NCBI GenBank assembly: GCA_903911135.1
Contig: CAIWCG010000187.1
Span: forward strand, 1 to 37,867
Length of the DNA: 37,867 nt
From: an uncultured Bacteroidota bacterium
Lineage (GTDB): Bacteria; Bacteroidota; Bacteroidia; AKYH767-A; JABDAW01
Reading direction: 5' to 3'
The notes beneath the pieces were generated by a model, which was given only the letters and a program-made list of their open reading frames with translations, was not told the origin of the DNA and ran no database searches. The translations under genes were made by a program, and so were the position numbers. How positions within the stretch are numbered: the first letter of the stretch is position 1; the number at the start of each line of letters is the position of its first letter. Positions 34,026-37,867 of this stretch are shown piece by piece.

Positions 34026-34055
34026 GAGGAGGGTTTGGAAGGTTGGTTGGAAAGC

Positions 34056-35918
34056 TTAATCCAATAATTCGGGGGCCTTTTCCTCTTCTACTATGTCCTT
34101 CTCTATGCGTAGGTTTCCGATGATGAAATCCTGACGTTCGGGGGTGTTTTTGCCCATGTAATAACTCAACAAGGTTTGTATCGACACCTCTTTGAGCAAC
34201 ACGGGCTCCAAGCGGATGCTCTTGCCTATAAACCTGCCGAACTCATCGGGAGAAATTTCGCCAAGGCCCTTGAATCGGGTAATCTCGGGCTTGCTGCCGA
34301 GCTTGTTTACGGCCATTTGCTTCTCTGTTTCCGAATAGCAGTAGATGGTTTCCTTCTTGTTTCGTACCCTGAACAGCGGAGTTTGGAGGATGTACAGATG
34401 TCCGTTCTTCACCAAATCAGGAAAGAACTGAAGAAAGAAGGTAATGAGCAGGAGGCGTATGTGCATGCCGTCGACATCGGCATCGGTGGCGAGAACAATC
34501 TGGCTATAGCGCAAGTTCTCCATGTCGTCCTCTATGTCGAGCGCACTCTGGAGGAGGTTGAATTCCTCATTTTCGTAAACTATCTTCTTCGTCAGGCCAA
34601 AACAGTTAAGGGGCTTGCCCTTCAAGCTGAAAACAGCCTGGGTGTTGACATCCCGTGCCTTGGTAATGGAACCGCTGGCAGAATCTCCCTCTGTGATGAA
34701 TAGGGTGGATTCCAAGCGTTGCTCATGCTTGGAATTGAGATGCACACGGCAGTCACGAAGTTTTTTGTTGTGCAGATTCGCCTTCTTGGCGCGTTCATTG
34801 GCGAGCTTCTTTATGCCTGCAATTTCCTTCCTTTCCCTTTCGGACTGGAGAATCTTCTTCAGCCATCGGTCGGCAGTTTCAGGATTCTTGTGAAGGTAAT
34901 TATCCAATTCGGTCTTTACATAATCAATTATCCAGGTGCGCAGCACCGGACCTTCTGGCGCCACCATCTGTGAGCCCAGTTTGGTCTTTGTCTGCGATTC
35001 GAACACCGGTTCCTGCACCCTAACGCTAATGGCCGCAACAACAGAAGTGCGAATGTCGGCAGCGTCGAAATCTTTTTTGTAGAATTCCCTGGCAGCCTTG
35101 ACAATACCCTCCCTGAATGCCGCCTGATGCGTACCGCCTTGGGTGGTGTGTTGCCCATTGACGAAGGAAAAATACTCTTCACCGTATTGGTTGGTGTGGG
35201 TTATGGCTATCTCTATATCCTTTCCCTTGAGATGGATGATGGGGTAGAGGGTTTCGTCATTGAGATTCTTGTTGAGGAGATCCAAGAGGCCGTTTTGGGA
35301 GAAATACTTGATGCCATTGAAATACATGTTCAGCCCTACATTGAGATAAACATAATTCCATATCATCTCTTCGATGTATTCATTCTTATAGTCGTAAGTC
35401 CCAAAAACTTCTTCGTCAGGATGAAACACGATATCGGTACCATTACGCTCTTTAGAGGCGGCTTCACGATTATCCTTAAGGACATTTCCCTTTTGAAACT
35501 CAACTATTTTAGTCCTTCCATCCCTTACCGATTGAACTTTGAAAAACGAAGACAAGGCATTGACGGCCTTGGTACCAACTCCATTCAATCCTACCGACTT
35601 TTGGAATGCCTGCGAATCATATTTGCCACCGGTATTTATTTTAGAGACACAATCCACCACTTTCCCCAAAGGTATTCCACGGCCATAGTCTCGGACATTG
35701 ACCATTTTATTCTTCAATGATATCTCAATGGTTCTTCCATATCCCATCACATATTCGTCTATGCAGTTGTCGATGATTTCCTTAATCAAGACATAGATGC
35801 CATCATCCTGCGAACTGCCGTCGCCCAATTTCCCGATGTACATTCCTGGACGCAGACGGATATGTTCTTTCCAATCGAGGGATTTAATACTTTCGTCGTT
35901 ATATATCGCTTCAGCCAT
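34056..35918 (-). CDS. parE: Type IIA DNA topoisomerase ATPase subunit (ParE/GyrB-like)
   Basis: The 620-aa protein begins with the GHKL ATPase domain: [27 protein letters not shown] (the Glu/Asn of the N-box), [12 protein letters not shown] and [12 protein letters not shown]. The transducer domain follows. The TOPRIM domain has the catalytic EGDSASG (Glu) and [14 protein letters not shown] (Asp-x-Asp), and the end carries [13 protein letters not shown]. It lacks the C-terminal insertion found in some GyrB proteins, and at 620 aa it fits ParE of topoisomerase IV. Its partner (parC) is not in the window. It uses ATP to drive strand passage and chromosome decatenation. It follows folB by 12 nt on the same strand. 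GyrB versus ParE rests on length and pattern, so the symbol is probable. Confidence 0.88.
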   Translation of the reverse strand: MAEAIYNDESIKSLDWKEHIRLRPGMYIGKLGDGSSQDDGIYVLIKEIIDNCIDEYVMGYGRTIEISLKNKMVNVRDYGRGIPLGKVVDCVSKINTGGKYDSQAFQKSVGLNGVGTKAVNALSSFFKVQSVRDGRTKIVEFQKGNVLKDNREAASKERNGTDIVFHPDEEVFGTYDYKNEYIEEMIWNYVYLNVGLNMYFNGIKYFSQNGLLDLLNKNLNDETLYPIIHLKGKDIEIAITHTNQYGEEYFSFVNGQHTTQGGTHQAAFREGIVKAAREFYKKDFDAADIRTSVVAAISVRVQEPVFESQTKTKLGSQMVAPEGPVLRTWIIDYVKTELDNYLHKNPETADRWLKKILQSERERKEIAGIKKLANERAKKANLHNKKLRDCRVHLNSKHEQRLESTLFITEGDSASGSITKARDVNTQAVFSLKGKPLNCFGLTKKIVYENEEFNLLQSALDIEDDMENLRYSQIVLATDADVDGMHIRLLLITFFLQFFPDLVKNGHLYILQTPLFRVRNKKETIYCYSETEKQMAVNKLGSKPEITRFKGLGEISPDEFGRFIGKSIRLEPVLLKEVSIQTLLSYYMGKNTPERQDFIIGNLRIEKDIVEEEKAPELLD

Positions 35919-35930
35919 TATTTGTTGTTA

Positions 35931-36290
35931 TTATTTTCTTGTTTCTTCAAGTTCGGCCACCACACGATCAGCCACACCCTTTATGGGAGGATTCAATTTT
36001 GCCACGCTTACCTTAATGTTTGTTATCATTGGAATTCTAACCATCAAGTCATCGATGATCCGTTTCGCCACATGTTCGATAAGTTTCGAACTGATGGCCA
36101 TTTGGGCTTTCACTGAATCATATATCACTACATAGTCCACCGTTTCATCCAACCTGTCCGATTTCGAAGCTAAGCTCAAATCCGTTTCTGCCGTTACATC
36201 CACTTCATAATTTGTTCCGATGCGTTGTTCCTCTTCATGACAACCATGAAATGCATACAGTTTTATTCCTTTTACAATGATCTTTCCCAC
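35931..36290 (-). CDS. folB: Dihydroneopterin aldolase
   Basis: The 119-aa protein fits the FolB family throughout: VKGIKLYAFHGCHEEEQRIG at the N-terminus (family YGYHG-V--E), the D-x-T-V-D-Y block (LDETVDYVVIYDSV), LIEHVAKRI with the conserved Glu, and KLNPPI near the end. It converts 7,8-dihydroneopterin to 6-hydroxymethyl-dihydropterin and glycolaldehyde in folate synthesis. The start codon is GTG (36288-36290), and no ATG lies near the family N-terminus. It is 12 nt upstream of the topoisomerase gene, so the two are probably co-transcribed. Confidence 0.92.
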   Translation of the reverse strand: MGKIIVKGIKLYAFHGCHEEEQRIGTNYEVDVTAETDLSLASKSDRLDETVDYVVIYDSVKAQMAISSKLIEHVAKRIIDDLMVRIPMITNIKVSVAKLNPPIKGVADRVVAELEETRK

Positions 36291-36308
36291 AGTTTATTTC
36301 TTAATTGT

Positions 36309-36848
36309 TTAAAATGTAAATCCAAGCCTGATGATGGGGCTAGTATAGGGCGAATAGGGTGTTTCGTTCAGGTTCCATAAAATCATCAGATAACTCAGTG
36401 CATTGCCACCCATCGATTGACTGAACCCTCCGCCTACCAATGTGCTGCCAACATCGGTTCTAACCAAGTCGCCGTTAAAATTCGGTTCCTCGAGATTCAG
36501 CAACTCCTCCTCACCATAGGCAAAGAAATTCTTGATAAGATATTCCTTGGCAAAAAGCCGCGCTCCATAAATGTTGCTATGGTAGGAATAAGCAGGATTG
36601 TATGGGTTTTGCTGGCTGAAATAGATATAGGTGATGCCGGCACCAATGGAAAAATTCTCCGTGATTCTATAACCCACCAATGGAGAAACTTCAATAAATG
36701 TTTCACTTCCAAACTGCGCTCCTAAATTACCCCCGAAATACCATCGTTTGGTAGAATCCAATTCGGGCTGCGCATGAACCGTGTTGCCAACGAACAAGGC
36801 AAACAGCAACGCTACAAACAGCTTGGAAATGGTATTTTGTGATTTCAT
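36309..36848 (-). CDS. Small outer-membrane beta-barrel protein
   Basis: The correct start is the ATG 36846-36848 (179 aa). The frame is open further upstream, but that extension runs antisense through the short-chain dehydrogenase gene. The protein has a signal peptide (KLFVALLFALFVGNTVHA), then repeated amphipathic strands: RWYFGGNLGAQFG, EVSPLVGYRITENFSIGAGI, NIYGARLFAKEYLI. It ends IIRLGFTF with terminal Phe, typical of outer-membrane barrels. Eight strands are plausible. Function unknown. It lies 18 nt upstream of folB on the same strand and may be read through into it. Confidence 0.82.
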   Translation of the reverse strand: MKSQNTISKLFVALLFALFVGNTVHAQPELDSTKRWYFGGNLGAQFGSETFIEVSPLVGYRITENFSIGAGITYIYFSQQNPYNPAYSYHSNIYGARLFAKEYLIKNFFAYGEEELLNLEEPNFNGDLVRTDVGSTLVGGGFSQSMGGNALSYLMILWNLNETPYSPYTSPIIRLGFTF

Positions 36849-36956
36849 CGGTGTATTAAATGATAGGGCGAAAATAGAAAAAATTAAATTCATCGCATTC
36901 GGCTTTAACTTTATTATGTGCAATTTTGTGCTTTCAAAACATAAAACCAAATCAGC

Positions 36957-37664
36957 ATGAACATTATTGTAACCGGGGCCAGCAGCGGTATAGGCTATCA
37001 AACCGCCCTTAACTTTGCCAAAGAGAAGAAACACAAGGTCATCGCCGTAGCCCGAGACCTGGGCAAGCTGCAAGAACTGAAGCAGGAATCTATGGAATAT
37101 AACCCAAACAGCCACTTGTTTCCATTGCAGTTCGACATAGGCAAGGACCACGACTCCGATAGGCTCATCAGCTTGGTGAAAAAGGAACTCACCACGGTAG
37201 ATATCCTCATCAACAATGCCGGAATGCTCGTCAACAAGCCCTTTGCCGAACTTACCGACGAAGATTTCCTTGCCGTCTATCAGGTCAATGTCTTCGGGGT
37301 GGCCAAAACCATCCAAACCCTACTGCCATACATGGGAAATCCGCATACCCATGTCGTCAATATCGGTAGTGTGGGCGGCATCACTGGCAGCGTCAAGTTT
37401 GCCGGATTGTCGGCCTACAGCTCCAGCAAGGGCGCCTTGGCCATCCTCACCGAATGCCTCGCCGAAGAGTATAAGGACAAGCATATTTCATTCAATTACC
37501 TTGCCCTCGGGTCGGTGCAGACGGAGATGTTTTCTGCCGCCTTCCCAAAATTCAAGGCCCAATCCAAGCCACAGGAAATGGCCAAGTTCATCACCGAATT
37601 TGCCCACAATGGCCATCTGGTGATGAACGGCAAAGTCATCCCCGTTTCGAAATCCAACCCATAA
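36957..37664 (+). CDS. Short-chain dehydrogenase/reductase (SDR)
   Basis: The 235-aa classical SDR has the nucleotide-binding TGASSGIG (6-13), the NNAG motif (86-89), and the catalytic Ser138 with Tyr154-x3-Lys158 (YSSSK). Glycine spacing fits the classical family, and VARDLG after the second strand (Arg33) suggests NADP preference. Substrate cannot be inferred. It is transcribed divergently from the outer-membrane barrel gene. Its base composition is visibly more GC-rich than the neighbouring genes (many GCC, CTC and ACC codons). Confidence 0.92.
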   Translation: MNIIVTGASSGIGYQTALNFAKEKKHKVIAVARDLGKLQELKQESMEYNPNSHLFPLQFDIGKDHDSDRLISLVKKELTTVDILINNAGMLVNKPFAELTDEDFLAVYQVNVFGVAKTIQTLLPYMGNPHTHVVNIGSVGGITGSVKFAGLSAYSSSKGALAILTECLAEEYKDKHISFNYLALGSVQTEMFSAAFPKFKAQSKPQEMAKFITEFAHNGHLVMNGKVIPVSKSNP

Positions 37665-37729
37665 CGGACGGTTTTTTGTAATAAGTAAAATGCTTGAGGG
37701 CATAAGTATTGCGATTACATCCTGTTCTC

Positions 37730-37867
37730 CATTTATAATTTATAATTCATCATTTATAATTTCCATTAGGAGCCTATGGCAGCTTCTCGTCCCATCTGCG
37801 TCCCGCTATCCGCTGTAGCCGCTGCATCCCCAAATCCGACACCAAGCAGCGGGCTGCCGCTACTATC
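37730..37867 (+). repeat. Interspersed GC-rich repeat, copy 3 (runs off the window)
   Basis: This copy has an AT-rich lead-in with ATTTATAATT words, GGAGCCTATGGCAG, TCTCGTCCCA, then CGTCCCGCTATCCGCTGTAG, CCGCTGCATCCCC and GCAGCGGGCTGCCGCTACTA, in the same order as copies 1 and 2. It ends at the window edge. Confidence 0.85.

Noticed and set aside
34176-35720. Long plus-strand frames across the topoisomerase gene
   Set aside because: Antisense shadows of parE, whose motifs are unmistakable on the minus strand.
36849-37316. Long N-terminal extension of the outer-membrane barrel gene
   Set aside because: It is antisense to the well-supported SDR gene and would hide the clear signal peptide that begins at the ATG at 36848.
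37216-37623. 135-codon plus-strand frame rich in Ser/Pro
   Set aside because: Shadow frame of the GC-rich SDR gene with no family resemblance.

Overview
The window looks like a chromosomal segment of a member of the Bacteroidota, probably a Chitinophagales/Sphingobacteriales-type organism (the order is inference). The evidence is AT-rich DNA, many gene starts preceded by the Bacteroidota -7 promoter element TAnnTTTG, a secreted kelch/PKD protein with a type IX secretion (T9SS) C-terminal sorting domain, an OmpP1/FadL-type outer-membrane protein, and an archaeal/eukaryote-type ProS.

The left half (about 1-20.3 kb) is accessory and defence-like. It opens with the 3' end of an IS1595/ISXO2-like transposase. 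Two tandem paralogous BCS1-like AAA+ ATPases with YD-like repeat N-termini follow on the + strand, then a decayed DUF559/Vsr-like endonuclease pseudogene (5.1-5.9 kb, - strand). Next is a tightly packed - strand operon: SF1 helicase, a 606-aa protein of unknown function, a class I SAM methyltransferase with a long N-terminal domain, an AlkB-like dioxygenase and a DUF1848 iron-sulfur/radical-SAM-like protein. Its last four genes overlap or nearly touch.

Beyond this is a second - strand block: a compact BCS1-like AAA+ ATPase related to the two large ones, a DnaB-C-like ATPase, a candidate retron ncRNA (a1/a2 inverted repeats at 14338-14347 and 14185-14194), a retron reverse transcriptase and a von Willebrand A (vWA) protein. 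The ncRNA begins 7 nt after the DnaB-like stop, and the vWA gene starts 11 nt after the RT. This is the best candidate for an undescribed system: a retron whose partners appear to be a vWA protein and one or two ATPases. A PD-(D/E)XK nuclease, a DEDDh exonuclease, a 12-unit 21-bp tandem repeat, a WYL regulator and a small possibly leaderless gene complete the region. About 1 kb without convincing genes and a small winged-helix-like gene lie between it and tRNA-Glu(UUC).

The right half (22-37.9 kb) is mostly ordinary chromosome: tRNA-Glu, a conserved hypothetical, proS, a Tyr/Asn/Ser-rich secreted protein, an OmpP1/FadL-like porin, a GT-C membrane glycosyltransferase, the T9SS-exported kelch protein, a hypothetical, the type IIA topoisomerase B subunit (parE/gyrB-like), folB, a small outer-membrane beta-barrel protein and a short-chain dehydrogenase. 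It also holds a second 12-unit 21-bp tandem array, three copies of a GC-rich interspersed repeat of about 95-130 bp, and a duplicated terminator flanking a 116-bp element bounded by inverted repeats.
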